Shown one piece after another: positions 47,301 through 58,624 of a stretch of 64,000 nt of DNA (the first letter of the stretch is position 1; each line of letters opens with the position of its first letter). The translations under genes and the position numbers were made by a program. The DNA comes from Diphasiastrum complanatum (taxonomy: Eukaryota; Streptophyta; Lycopodiopsida; Lycopodiales; Lycopodiaceae): positions 8,448,280 through 8,512,279 of the forward strand of contig CM055102.1 of the NCBI GenBank assembly GCA_029204225.1, in the 5' to 3' direction. Below the pieces are notes generated by a model. It saw nothing but the letters and a program-made list of their open reading frames with translations, was not told the origin of the DNA and ran no database searches.

Positions 47301-50300
47301 TGCAACAGCTTGTAAAAGTACGCTTAATGACGTGACCTTTCTACGTGGCTAAGTAATTGCTTTAAAGCCTTGCATCCTTATGTTACTGAACTTTGGAGAA
47401 CTTGCTTCAAAATGCAAATGTTCCTAGAAATTGTAGTTGGATTAAAATGATTTTATTAGTATTATTGAAGTAATAAAGTTTTCGATGCTTCTTGTATAGT
47501 AGAAAAAAATTGCTTCTGATGTCCTTCAACTATGTCATTGGCATCAGATGTTTGCAATAGGAAATGGAATGGACATGGCACACTATGAAAAAGGATCGTA
47601 ATTTCTTGAGTAACCTGGAGGTTTCAAAATTTGGCCCACCTGGATACCTCTGTTCTACATACAGCAGCGGATAATAAGAGTTGAAATTTGAGAAAGATTG
47701 CCCAGTTTGAGTATCTGAAACCATAAAAGGGTACAAGACAAGTATGACCTGAAAATATAATATATAAGGTGACAAACCATAAAAGCCCTATAAGTTGAAA
47801 ATATGATATATAATGGGGCCAAAATCTGTTACTAAATTTTTCCCCAGTTGATTTTGTGCATACACCGTTACTATCATGATTTTCTTTTCCATAATTTGCA
47901 CGATGTGCAAAATTTAGGCATTGCAACTTGTCATACTGAAGAGGTCCAGCATGTAAAAGTGTGCTTGATGTTTTTATTAACGTTCAAGCATTTTGCAGAG
48001 GAAACATGGTGGATGCTTTTCGTATCCATATTATGCAGACAAAGGATTTGGGAACATGCCCTGTTCGCCAGATTGGTGGATGCTCATTCCTTTACATGCG
48101 AATTAGCAATGTATACATTGTTACTGTTGTCAGTACCAATGCAAATGCAGCATGTGCCTTTAAATTTATAGTTGAGGTCAGTATACTTGATCACTTGCTT
48201 TTTCTATTGTGAGGCTATTGGTTCCTGAGGATGGCACGCCCAGGCAAAACATCAAACCATGTAGTTATGGATATTTGGAGCTTATTCCATCTGTATAACA
48301 TAGTCATGCTGAAAATATTTTTCACACATGTAGTTGCAAGCATGGTTTATTATGCTTGTTCATATGTATACATTATATATGTCTACCTGGCTTACATATC
48401 CACAACCTTTCATGGTGTTTAGGCGGTGGCTCTCTTCAAAGCATATTTTGGAGGTGCTTTCGATGAGGATGCCATTAGAAACAACTTTGTGCTCATCTAT
48501 GAGCTTCTTGACGGTATGTACTCTGGACAGGAAAGTTGTTGGTAAGATTGGACTGGGTTATGCTTTCAAAGAGAATCAATTTACTAGTTATGACAGGCTT
48601 GAAGGACTTGAATCTTTGGGGAGGTATTGGAACAGTTGTAGGTCCTTCTTGCATGTAGCACTGTGGATCATGTACACTTGCTTAAAGGCAGAAACTCATA
48701 CAACTAATCTCTATAAAGATCATGAGTTGAAGTAGAGTTGCCAGAGGAGCGTCTGATCAGATTCCTCGTCGTTCTTTCGTTTTGCGAGTTCTTTCTTTGG
48801 TTCACTTCCTCTATGTTGTCTTCAATTAGCATGTTCTTTCTGCCCAGAGCCAATGATGCAGTCATCATTTTATATTAATGGTCCAAAGTGATACCTATCA
48901 ATACTTTCAGTGCTCTTTGGAAATTCTGTGCACATTTGATGCATAACTCCTACAACAGGAAAGATTGGTGTGGGTTTGATAAAAATGAAGAAAAAGGGCT
49001 TCGAAAGCTTGTGTACAAAATAAATATTGACAAGTCTATTGAGCTAATTAAATTTGGAAGCTGGAACATGTTTCTATCGAGAATTCTAGGGGACCACTAC
49101 ACAATGATTCTGCCAGGATGAGCCTTCGTATCATCTGGCTGATAGAAGATTCCTTTGTATTGCAGAGATCATGGATTTTGGCTACCCACAGAATCTTTCA
49201 CCTGAGATATTGAAGCTCTATATCACTCAAGAAGGTGTTCGATCTCCTTTCTCTACAAAGGTTTGTGTACATTTTTTTTTCGCTGCTAATGATCATGCCG
49301 ATGTGCTAGCTCTTCTTGAAAGGGTTGTACATAAAGTCTTTGCATTCAGAAAAGAAGAATCGTAAAATGTGTTGAAGCATTTTTGTTGTTTTTGGAGGAT
49401 ACTCAGTCATGTTCAGCTCTTTCTTCAAAGTCAATTCTATGCTAGCAAAGTTCTTTGCTTCAGGTAGCACTCAGACCTAAGCTTATTTGTATGGCAGCCA
49501 CAAGATACGCGTCCACCTGCCAATGCAACACTTCAAGTTACAGGAGCCGTTGGCTGGAGGCGTGAGGGTCTTTTATACAAGAAGAATGAGGTAAGTTGAG
49601 ATACCTAATATCTGATATCACAGTGTACAGTTTCAGAATGTGTTGGTTTAATTGTTAACCACATAATGCATCAAATTGACTTGCTTTCCCAGGTTTTCCT
49701 GGACATTGTGGAGAGCGTCAATTTACTGATGTCTCAAAAGGGTATTTCTAAGCTCCTAGTTTTTCCGAAAATATTTGCAGTTGACCTGTAGAACTATGAG
49801 CTATGATTATTGTCTCAAAGAATATTTTCTTGGCATCCTTTTACCTAAGTAAATCATCTAGACACAAGCACTTCTCAACAGTAGCTAATCACATCTCATT
49901 AGTTGTCAATAGTAAGAGTGGATGAAGTACTATGGTGCTATGTTTACTGATTGATATAAGAAAGGGTCTCAATTTTTCTCAATCACATCTCGTTAGTTGT
50001 CAATAGTAAGAGTTGATGAAGTGCTATGATGCTATGTTTACCGATTGATACAAGAAAGGGTCTCAATTTTTTGCATGAAAGTATGGCTGTTTGGTACACG
50101 AGACCAGCACAGGTGAGACGTTTCCAATCAAGAGAACCTTGAGGATGTTGATTGCAGCTTCTTTTTAAATTTTTGTGGGATTTCTCTCAATTGCTTTACA
50201 TGAATGCAGTGATTCTATATACTTCTTCAATGGTGTATTGGGATCTTTCACACTCCAAAGTTCTCTTTTCTTGAAGGGCATGCGAAGATGTAGAGTGTTT

Positions 50301-53300
50301 GTTGGTCTTTATAGGTATCATTTATCAGCTCAAAGAATAGCTCTGTTTGGTAACTCTGAAGTCAAGGTTCTCACCTGAGGTGACATATTTTTTGAGGAGA
50401 TTCTTGTTTTTATGTGAGACCATAGTTACCTTCAAATGTGTTTGAAACCTTATTCAAATGCATTTGAAATTTCCACTTTTCAAACCAGTTTGGAACATGG
50501 AGTTCTGCTGGGAAAAAAAGAATTGACCATTTTAGGGCCTAAACTACAATATCCCTATTTCTACACTACCTCACTGGAAGTTCCACTCCGCTAGGCTCTC
50601 CCCCAGTGTGAATGCTCCCAGCAGCCAGAATACTCCAATGTTTGCTGTCATTGAATGGTTTTTTGCACAAAATAATGTGACCATAGATGACCGTAGTTGA
50701 TTCAATGCTTTTGCTCATTTTACATGCTCACTGAACCACTTCAATGACATATTGAACCTCCCAACTCCTAAATTGACATGTGGGTTGGTCAAACCCTAAA
50801 AAAAGGTCAACAGTGTTTCAAACTTTGTTTGATACGTTTGAAATGCGTTTCAAACATTTGGACTTATCCTTTACAAGAGCATGGAAGGGAATTGAAATAA
50901 ATTCCGTAATACTTTTCATTCATGAACAGTAAATAGGGTCAAGTAACGTTCATTTCTCCCGATAAAATATTATACTATTTTTATCATTAATAACTTATTA
51001 TTATTAATAACCACTGAATACCTTTTTTATACTACAAAATCTTATTACTTATTAATAAGTTTCTTTTTGTGACTAAGTGGGACTTACATCTTGCTGAAAT
51101 ATTAATACTGAGTGTCATTGATAGCGATTTGGTTAAAAACAAGTTCACAGATCGGTTTTTGGACAAACCATCATTCTTGAAATTTATCATTCCTCCTTAC
51201 AATGTTTGTTCTCTACTTATTTTTCCAGGAACCAACCTAAGATGTGATGTCACTGGGAAGGTTCTGATGAAATGCTTCCTTTCGGGAATGCCTGACCTTA
51301 AACTTGGTCTTAATGATAAGATTGGGCTTGAAAAGGAAGCTCAGGTGAAGGCGCGTCCTTCAAAGAGGTGCTTCTTTTACTGGTTGTGTTCATTATAGAA
51401 AACAAAGAGTATGGATTTCTAGACAGTTTTCAGATATAAAGTTTCACATAAACATGGACTTGTATTTTTGAGGTGCAGTCAAAATTCAAGACTTCTATTA
51501 TTCAAGCTATGAGAAAGCACTAGCTTGAAGCAGGACTTTGTGTGTGCTTTTTAATAAGTGTGCTGGTCATGAGGACTCCACTAATAAAACTTCTACTTCT
51601 AACACTTTTGTGCTTTGGTTTTTCCATGGTATAGGGATTTAACACTGTTAAAGGGATTAGGCTGTACATGGTGAATATTTTTGCTATTTACTCTCCTGTC
51701 ACTGGCATTGCAAATTCAGCTTAAGAGGAAACAGAATATTTTTTAAATTTACCATATAGCCTAATCTCCTTTGCTCATGCAACACCCATTTTCATAGTCA
51801 AGTGCATGACTTTCTGAAGTTCACGACTTCAGGATTTATTTCTCACTATGACGTTAGGCAAATCAACCTGATTAGTGAAGGGGTGATGAATCTCTGTGTT
51901 TGTTAGAAATTCACTAATGCAACGGCTGCGTTGTGGTGAGCTGTACAAGCCAAACTGTACATTCCAGAGTAAATATTGAAGTGTGCATATTGGTTGAGCA
52001 GCTTAGGGGTCCATGTTGTTGAGGCCGATTTTCTCATCCTCTGGAGTGCTTTGCTGTAAATTAGGCATGTAATTAGCTTATTTTTTGAGGGGGTTGGACT
52101 AAATTTTTTATGCAGTATAAAGACTGCCGAGTGCAGCCATGTTTGTAACTTCTGTAAAATTGTTGCATGCTTCTGATGCTTACTTGTCCCCTGTTATTGC
52201 TCTCACTTCTCAAATCATGAATTGGTCATGGATAAGCTTTTTGTTTGTCATTGTGATATTTTTCAGTATTCTGAGGTAGCTATGTTTTGCAAACTCTTGA
52301 AAGTTGTTTCAAACTGGTATAGCAAATGTACAGCCCGTTTTTCTTCTTCTGATTCTTATGTTTCTTTATGTTATCAGTGGCAAGACAATTGAGCTCGATG
52401 ATGTAACCTTTCACCAATGTGTCAATTTGACTAGATTCAATTCTGAAAAGACTGTGAGCTTTGTTCCACCAGATGGAGAATTTGAACTTATGAAGTGAGT
52501 ATTCCATTTCTGCCTGGTTTTATGGTTTGGCCTTGTAACCTTGTTATATTTGCAGCAATTGGCTCATCAATGTTTTATGAAACCTTTGCACTACTGACAG
52601 ATATCGAATCACGGAGGGTATTAATCTTCCATTTCGAGTATTTCCCAGTATTAAAGAGTTGGGTCGGACACGAATGGAAGTCAATGTGAAGGTAAGCTGA
52701 TAATCATTTATGAAGTTGAAGAATCTAGAGCTGTTCGACTTTTTTTTATCAATCTGAGATGATGAGTACAAGATTTAAACTTACTCTTTTTTATGCTTGT
52801 GTTTAAGCCAGTTTCAGACATCTGGTTAGCCACTTCTTAACTTCTGCTGCTGAATTATCATATATTTCTATGCATGATCTACCACGGATGTATGATCAGA
52901 ATTGGAACGACATCTTTGGTTGTTGTCATAAGGTTCCAAAGTTGTCAAAGTATATTATTGGCAAACTTACAAGCGCTATTGTTTTGTTTTGGGTCTATGT
53001 GCAATGATCTAAGTAATTTGACGTTCCTGTGGTTCAGCTGGCTGCTGTACAATGGTTGAGCAGGAGAGCCACCATCTACGCTCCTTGAATGCAATAAGCA
53101 TTTCAAAATGATATCACTTACCCTTACCTGCCCGTCAAAAATTGACATATCAAACAAGAAACAAACATACACACTTACGATGAACCTTTACGCAGCTGTG
53201 TTACCGTGATCAAAGGTCCTGGGGGCATGGGTATATCAGGCTCTCCATGCAGTGCATGGATCCTACCATTTACTGGAACTTGCACACATGAGTATCCCAA

Positions 53301-54371
53301 GCGATGTAAGGTTTACTAGCCATATGCCAACCTATTCCAAGCACCACATTGAAACAAGCAAATGGGTTATCTCAAAATCCAACTCCTCAATATGGCTTTG
53401 AACTCTTCTGTAGCACCTCTATGAGAAAGTGTGGTTACACTTTTAAATGCACAAACATTCTTTCAGAATTTTAAATTTCCTTTCCCCCATGGCTGAGTTT
53501 ATCCCTTCTTTTGATCGAAGGTTCTGAAATATGCGGGTTTGCTTAAATTTTTCGATGGGGAAGTTTGAGAAGAGCCGATAGTCCTGATCCTGCATCGTGT
53601 TTCCTTCTTCCTTTGATTTTTGTGCTGGAAGTAGCTCCGCACGTTGACAACGAGTGCAAAACCGTCTTGTAGGTGAAAAGTCTGTTTGGTGCCAAGATGT
53701 TTGCACTTGGCGTAGTGGTGAAGGTTCCTGTTCCCAAGCAGACAGCAAAAGCAGATTTTCAAGTGACTTCTGGTCGTGCCAAATACCATCCTTCAGTTGA
53801 CTGTCTGATTTGGAAGTAAGTAGCTATCATTAGCTCTCTTTCCTTAACACACCTATTGCTAGCTTTTAAAATGGATGCAGGTAATTTTTTACCTACTTTT
53901 TAAACTTGTTCGAAACAGAATCAGAAAATTCCCAGGACAAGCAGAGCTGACTATGAGCGCCGAGGTTGAGTTAATCTCTACAATGGCAGAAAAGAAATCT
54001 TGGACACGGCCTCCTATACAAATGGAATTTCAGGTACTCTAGTTGGATAAATTGTAGTCTCTAGGAATATACAACAATGTGGTGTTTGAATTGAGCTTCC
54101 TCTGAGCTATCATTGATCTTCAAGCTTTGGAAAAATGCCATAGGTTCCCATGTTTACTGCTTCAGGACTACGCGTCAGGTTTCTTAAGGTACATTTGCTC
54201 CGCCCTTGTTCTTTGTTGCTGTCAGGTGTTGTGTTCTGTGTGATTTATGCTGTATACTAGATCTTATGTTACTTTTCATATGCTTGAAAGGTCTGGGAGA
54301 AGAGTGGCTATAACACAGTGGAATGGGTTCGTTATATCACCCGCGCTGGCTCTTATGAAGTACGCTGCTGA
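32735..54371 (+). CDS. AP2M: AP-2 complex subunit mu (clathrin adaptor medium chain), 13 exons, 439 aa
   Basis: Exons: 32735-32817, 47999-48176, 48423-48513, 49166-49260, 49498-49590, 49693-49741, 51229-51367, 52378-52494, 52601-52691, 53673-53815, 53919-54033, 54144-54188 and 54291-54371 (TGA). All introns are GT-AG and the spliced frame is uninterrupted. The protein is the mu subunit of the AP-2 heterotetramer, which selects YxxPhi-motif cargo at the plasma membrane for clathrin-mediated endocytosis. Residues 1-140 form the longin-like N-domain ([40 protein letters not shown]). A linker follows, then the mu-homology domain (about 168-439: [39 protein letters not shown]). Pocket residues equivalent to animal mu2 are kept (F182, D184, W425, R427). 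The length nearly matches Arabidopsis AP2M (438 aa). The only oddity is intron 1 of 15,181 bp. Confidence 0.97.
34500..36170 (+). pseudogene. LINE (non-LTR retrotransposon) reverse transcriptase remnant
   Basis: In several shifted frames: [18 protein letters not shown] then [13 protein letters not shown] (RT motif with catalytic Asp, about 34650), [12 protein letters not shown] (the YVDD catalytic box near 34930), then [13 protein letters not shown] and the C-terminal [20 protein letters not shown], which resembles the C-x3-H/C-x2-C-like end of plant LINE ORF2. Frameshifts and stops are frequent. No endonuclease domain, poly(A) tail or target duplication was found, so it is a 5'-truncated decayed copy in the same orientation as AP2M. 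Confidence 0.82.
38061..38960 (+). CDS. copia gag (family A), 299 aa
   Basis: Starts 19 bases after the primer site: [20 protein letters not shown], then [19 protein letters not shown] and [20 protein letters not shown] of the copia gag core. A basic patch ([11 protein letters not shown]) precedes two zinc knuckles. The first, [14 protein letters not shown], is canonical CX2CX4HX4C. The second, [14 protein letters not shown], has Phe in place of the last Cys, and the same substitution occurs in the related copy at 56.4 kb. The frame ends just before the protease. Confidence 0.85.
   Translation: MATTIQAKITINLDGANYCIWKFKIKTLLKGEGIWSVTDLTEPKPPERDPRRAEWVRKDERAMAIIVSSINKDILMQIEDCQSIHEAWEKLKQKYEVRTAASVMHLHNQLHSLRWDGNELDRQVEDQDDLHTALCIWTRAPSPSTPRVDVLHEITTLILSTIENAHLKLPKMTFERAANLVADERLMRDEGEINGDQEKALLTKGKKKNKNKPKVDKTQLNCLTKGNNNKDTSTCDHCHKLGHTADKCWFNPTIPCSHCKKKGHLAYDFWFNPKGKHKGEKANVAESSKDGEKNVHSCR
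38985..39521 (+). pseudogene. copia protease, GAG-pre-integrase and RNase H start (deletion junction)
   Basis: The protease core [15 protein letters not shown] (38995-39040) retains DSG. It is followed by a strand pair ([16 protein letters not shown]) and the start of GAG-pre-integrase (NHLW). At about 39400 the sequence jumps to [18 protein letters not shown]-like RT/RNase H linker and then [11 protein letters not shown] of RNase H. Integrase and RT are therefore missing. The RNase H is cut at 39521 by the nested copia and resumes at 42112. Confidence 0.8.
40347..40901 (-). pseudogene. copia gag fragment (nested element)
   Basis: Minus-strand frame: [20 protein letters not shown] and [15 protein letters not shown], typical of the copia gag core. 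In a neighbouring frame near 40450-40500 comes the zinc knuckle [17 protein letters not shown] (CX2CX4HX4C). The frames are shifted relative to one another, so the gag is broken. A 38-base segment at 40137-40210 is tandemly duplicated just downstream. Confidence 0.75.
41153..41883. mobile_element. hAT-like non-autonomous foldback element, TSD ACTTCACC
   Basis: Flanked by the 8-bp duplication ACTTCACC (41145-41152 and 41884-41891), the length expected of hAT transposons. The ends (CATAGTTG and CAATGTTT inwards) begin roughly 60-70 bp of imperfect inverted repeat rich in TTCGAA/GATTCGAA words: CGAACCATGGTTTG on the left versus CAAACATGGTTCG on the right. It is 731 bp long, with a (GA)n tract at 41337-41382 and no transposase. 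It splits the LTR of the nested copia. Confidence 0.7.
42112..42533 (+). pseudogene. copia RNase H C-terminal part (family A), resumed
   Basis: Continues from 39521 after the nested insertion: [37 protein letters not shown] and [20 protein letters not shown], the standard copia RNase H tail. One stop codon and small shifts are present. The polypurine tract and 3' LTR follow at once. Confidence 0.85.
43345..43440. repeat. TTCGAA-rich palindrome (MITE-like)
   Basis: Positions 43360-43380 form a perfect palindrome, ATTCGAACGG, one base, CCGTTCGAAT. A further TTTCGAACC word lies downstream. Its vocabulary matches the hAT-like element at 41.2-41.9 kb and degenerate copies near 11.8 kb, suggesting decayed members of one foldback family. 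Confidence 0.45.
45720..47100 (+). pseudogene. unidentified ORF remnant, possibly retroelement-related
   Basis: Protein-like but broken frames run in the AP2M direction: [19 protein letters not shown] and, near 46740-47070, a Cys-rich piece [20 protein letters not shown] followed by [22 protein letters not shown] and [10 protein letters not shown]. The pattern of Cys-rich segment, then GHVVT, then a conserved block reminds me of N-terminal regions of some reverse-transcriptase elements. I cannot name the family and no catalytic motif is visible. Confidence 0.3.
49887..50073 (+). repeat. 94-bp tandem duplication in AP2M intron 6
   Basis: Two consecutive copies with about 92% identity: AATCACATCTC to CAATTTTTCTC, then AATCACATCTC to CAATTTTTT. 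It is a simple local duplication with no coding potential. Confidence 0.85.
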
Positions 54372-54544
54372 TGTATCAGCTTTTACTGCAAAAAACTTGA
54401 GACAATCAAGCAATATTTTCACGGGCGATCACATAAATTTGCCAGCTTGGAAAACTGAGGGGGAGTCTGCATGTGGAAGGACAAATTTCTGATTTACCCA
54501 TCCATTATAAGCAAAGTAGAAGCAAAAAGAGAACCTTTCCATAA

Positions 54545-54550
54545 AATAAA
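54545..54550 (+). terminator. probable AP2M polyadenylation signal
   Basis: AATAAA (in AAAATAAAGG) 174 bases after the AP2M stop codon and in the right orientation. A T-rich tract follows within 100 bases. It is a reasonable near-upstream element for 3' end formation, but not proven. Confidence 0.45.
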
Positions 54551-54865
54551 GGATCTCATCAACACAGCATTCTTCAAGGAAAACTTTGTACTTTCGATGC
54601 AAACTAAGTTACCAACATTTTTTTCCCAAAGCACAATCTACATCTTTTTTTATTACTTTTCATGCATTCGTGTGTAAAAAGCTTATTCTCATATGATTCA
54701 TGCACCAACATATGTCAGTACTCCAATATACATGGCATAGAGGTTTCTCTATCGACTATGTCAATCTTTCAACCTATCTATGATCTCATGGGCGAGTAAG
54801 AAGATGCATTTTCTCTTAGTTGTTACTTTTAAGGAGAATCTGGTCCTGAGAGATACATATATTAA

Positions 54866-55011
54866 GACACCGTATCTGTTTTGGGTTGCATGGATATTGT
54901 CTCTAAGCTTTACCTTATAACTTCAGTGGGTTCTCAATTTAAATTTAAAGCTTAGAGACAATATCCACTGAAGTTATAAGGTAAAGCTTAGAGACACTGT
55001 ATCTGTTTTGG
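54866..55011. repeat. snap-back inverted repeat with flanking direct repeats
   Basis: A segment beginning at about 54897 (TGTCTCTAAGCTTTACC...) reappears inverted, ending at 54996, with about 33 bases between the 30-base arms. The loop side also carries an extra inverted copy of GGATATTGTCTCTAAG at 54951-54965. Outside the arms, GACACCGTATCTGTTTTGG (left) and GACACTGTATCTGTTTTGG (right) are direct repeats. The pattern suggests a replication template-switch event rather than a transposon. Confidence 0.7.
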
Positions 55012-56148
55012 CAAATTTTGTAATCCATTGTTGTACATAGCTTGCCAACAAATTCCATGGCATCTTTTGAACTTGAAAGCATGTATTAGTTTTATCACTT
55101 GCATGAGATAATTGATGTAAGTAGGCTATGATTGAACCCGGCGAGAAAGCCAAGCTCTTTATAACTTGCAAGCTTGATCATACATATATATATGAGCTGC
55201 TAAAATGTATTGATTGGTGTTGGCTTCTATGTGTTACAATTAACATTGTGTCTTATAATTTTGTCTTTTACTTTTTTTTGTCATATAATTTGTTGATAGA
55301 CTTTGATTTTTGAGTTTCAACCATAGTTCCTTAGTGTGTAGGACGAACATTTAGTGTTTATCCATTTTAGTTTTGAGTTTCACTCGTTCCAAATCTAAAA
55401 AAACACTTGCAGGGTGTATTTATTGAGCATCACGATAAGTTAAAATTGGTGGCAAAAGATTTAATTTGATATGGCAAAAATGACACAGACAATTTGTTGT
55501 TGGAGATGGTGAACTCATGCAACCATTCTCTAGCATTCCCCAAAGGGGCCGACAAATCGGTAGTCATCAACACCGAATGGACCCCCCAACAAACGCTGAG
55601 GACAGACATTGAGCTAAACAAATCGTCGGGCAAGTCGAATTATCGGCCTCTAGCTCGTCAACCTGAAGCTTCCAAGCTGTCACGCTCAACCATAAAGTAA
55701 TGTTACAAGGGAGATAGTTAACTAAGAGTTTAGGTTAAACCTCTCTTGTAATAGTGAATTAAGATGTTTTGTAATCCCACCTGTGGGACATAAGATAGAT
55801 CAAAAACCAATAGAACATATGGTAGAATGCTAGAATGCAGTAATGCTGCCTGCAGTAGAAGCAGAATACAGAATTGTAGGAGAAGCGTAAGGGCGCTATG
55901 TCACGAAGCACTGGCAGACTCACTCTAAAAACAAAAACAAAATACAAAGGAGATTTTTGTTCTTCCAATACTAATTTATGCGTTGCATCTATTATGATTG
56001 ATTGTTGCATTGTCTGTGATTGGTAGTCGCGTATCTAGGTCCTGCAATCTAATGCACAGTGTAGCGCACTTTTGCACATAATAGGTGCACACCGTACTAA
56101 AGCACCCAAATCCCGACATGGTATCAGAGCGGATTCATTAAATACAAC

Positions 56149-56690
56149 ATGGATACTACAATCCAGGCTAGGATTACAGTCAACCTTGATGGCGCAAATT
56201 ATCGTGTATGGAAGTTCAAGATTAAAACGCTTCTAAAAGGCGAAGGGATATGGTCAGTGACCGCAAACAACAACCAAGAGAAGGCCCTTTTCGTAAGGAG
56301 AAAGAAAAAAAACAAAAACAAGCCCAAAATCGAAAGAACTCAAATGAAGCCTTCGACAAGAGGCAACTACAGTAAATTACCTGCGATCACTCTCACAAAT
56401 CGGGACACACAGCAGACAAATGCTGGTTCAGCTTGACAATACCTTGCACACACTGCAAGAAGAAGGGACATTCAGCATATAAATTTTGGCACAATCCCAA
56501 AGGAAAGCTCAAAGGAGAGAGAGCCAACGTTGCAGAATCATTGAAGGATGCTGAGAAAAACGATAATGCCTTCACAGTTGTTGATGAAGAGTCGACCACC
56601 TACACGCAACACGACTACGACATAGTGATTGACTCAGGAGCTACATCGCATATAATCTACAAAAAGAACGTCTTGATCAACTACTAAACA
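56149..56690 (+). pseudogene. copia gag (internally deleted) and protease of the second family A copy
   Basis: MDTTIQARITVNLDGANYRV matches the first copy, then the frame skips the gag core. First knuckle: CDHSHKSGHTADKC, whose second Cys has become Ser. Second knuckle: CTHCKKKGHSAYKF, again with Phe for the last Cys. The protease core [12 protein letters not shown] at about 56624-56660 is intact but is soon followed by a stop. Confidence 0.8.
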
Positions 56691-57419
56691 CTTGACAATA
56701 CAAGAACGGCGATACTGGGTGATGGGAGTATACACGATGTCGAAGGCATTGGAACTCTACAGCTCCATATATCGTCGGGACATGCAGAGCTTCAAGGAGC
56801 ACTCTATGTACCTACGCTGAGAAGAGACCCGCTCTCTGTATTGAGGATAGCAGATCTCGGAATACGAGTCCTATTCGATGGGAACATATGCCGAATGGTC
56901 GAGCACAGATCTAACAAGCTGCTGATTGTCGGGTCAAGACATGGTAATCTCTAGCAAGCCAAAATCATCAGTAGCTATGATAGCATACTGAATACATCTC
57001 AAAATGAAAATCATCTCCGACACAAACGAATGTATCATCTAAATATGAGGAGTCTCTATGATATGAGTAGAAAGGAGCTAGTGAGTGGACTGAAGATCAC
57101 ATGTCCAGATTTCGACTTCTACGAAGCCTGTCAGAAGGGCAATACTTCCGATTGAAGAGGGAGTTCAAGGCCAGACGTCGAACGTCGAACCACAGACTCA
57201 GGTGCAGGAAGCAGAAGACCACCTTGTCGAAGAAATCAAAGAGCAAACACACCAGCAACGACAAATCGAACCAAGAAGGTCAATGAGAATAAGAAGACGT
57301 CCTGACAGATTCATCGACAATCTTCAGTGGAGTGAAGACACAGATGTCGAATTCTACAATTTCATTGAAGAACGGACAACATATCTGAAAGCAATCTAGA
57401 ACTCAGAAGGATAATTTTG

Positions 57420-58127
57420 GAAGCAAGCAATGTCGGAGGAGATCGAATTGATGAAGCAGAATCAAGCATGGACGCTTGACCCACTTCTTGAAGGAAAGAA
57501 GAAAGTCGACTGCAAATGGGTATACAAGAAAAAGCTGAAATCAAATGGAAGTGTCGGACGATACAAAGTTTGAATTGTCGCTGAAGACTACACTCAGAGG
57601 TATGACGTCGACTACTTCGTACATACTCACCGATGGTCAAGATGTCGATCATCCAACTACTCCTCGCCTATGCAACAAAGTATGATATGGAAGTACACCA
57701 GATTGATGTGAAGACAACCTTTCTCCACGGGGACCTAGATGAAGAAATCTTCATGAAGCAGCCCGAAGGACACCCGAACAATCGAGACTACGTCTATCGG
57801 CTACATCGATATATCTATGGTCTCAAGCAGGCCTTGCAAGCTTGGTACAAGAAGCTTGAGAATCTTTTGAAGTCTCTAGGCTTCACTCCTACACAACCTG
57901 ACTGTAATGTCTACATAAAAAGAATAGAAAAGAAGTTTGTGATTTTGACGATATTTGTAGATGACTCTATGATGATAGGAAACTGTCTGATGTTGATTGA
58001 TGAAACGAAGAGTCAAATATCTGCAAATTATGAGATCACAGATCTAGGAGAAACGATGAATTGTCTGGGGTTGCAAATAAAAAGAAACCGAACAAGAGGA
58101 GTCATGCCAGATTGTCTAAGATGGTGA
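57420..58127 (+). pseudogene. copia reverse transcriptase fragment of the second family A copy
   Basis: The reading starts at FWKQAMSEEIELMKQNQAW and CKWVYKKKLKSNGSVG, then after a frameshift gives YDMEVHQIDVKTTFLHGDLD, YIYGLKQALQAWYKKLE and ILTIFVDDSMMIGN. FVDD replaces the usual YVDD. ITDLGETMNCLGLQI follows. It stops where the LTR fragment begins, so RNase H is absent. Confidence 0.85.
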
Positions 58128-58624
58128 ACTCGAATTATCGGCCTCTAGCTCATCGGCGTGAAGCTTCCAAGCTGTCACACTCAACCGTAAAGTAACGTTA
58201 CAGGGGAGATAGTTAACTAATAGTTTAGGTTAAATCTCTCTTGTAATGATGAATTAAGATGTCTTGCAATTCCACCTGGTGGTATGTTTAATTTATGACA
58301 CATTTGGCTTTGGCACATATGATTCTTCGACAATGCTCTGAAGCACTGGTAAAGAAAACGCCTTCTTGCATCTTAGTCTTTTGGAAAAACAGCTAAACAT
58401 TGGATCAATTTGATTGTGGGTGTGACCCACTAACAAAAAGCCTATTTTTTTTTTTGAATTTTTTTTTTCTCTACCAACATGGAGAAGTAAGCTAGGATGG
58501 TTTGATTATTATTTTTCCTAGCAGTATTGTCAAGTTGCAAATAGAGTATTTCTGAAAAATTATCTCCAAACTCACAAAGTGGATCTTTTTTAGTTTACTT
58601 GGTTTTAAGAATAGAACTTGTTTA

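Larger units (their letters stand above)
32818..47998 (+). other. AP2M intron 1 (15.2 kb), transposon-filled
   Basis: A phase-2 intron from GTGAGT to TTTTGCAG. In order it contains a LINE remnant (34.5-36.2 kb), a complete but internally deleted copia element with two further nested elements (37.4-43.1 kb), a TTCGAA-rich palindrome (43.36 kb) and an unidentified ORF remnant (45.7-47.1 kb). The other 11 introns are 102-1487 bp. Outside these elements (32.8-34.4, 36.2-37.4, 43.4-45.7 and 47.1-48.0 kb) I see nothing recognisable. Confidence 0.93.
55498..58278 (+). mobile_element. second family A copia element, heavily deleted
   Basis: 5' LTR 55498-56118 (TGTTGGAGATGG to CCGACA), tRNA-iMet primer site 56119-56130, gag from 56149, protease, GAG-pre-integrase, a jump to RT, and a 3' LTR piece at 58113-58278 that lacks an internal block and its 3' half. 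Gag has lost about 160 codons (WSVT joins directly to the basic QEKALFVRR region). Integrase and RNase H are missing. Because the 3' LTR is truncated, no target duplication can be scored. Confidence 0.88.

Noticed and set aside
48334-48735. 133-codon ORF and other long ORFs between 47.8 and 54.5 kb
   Set aside because: Read-through of AP2M exons and introns in wrong or unspliced frames; the spliced model accounts for the coding signal.
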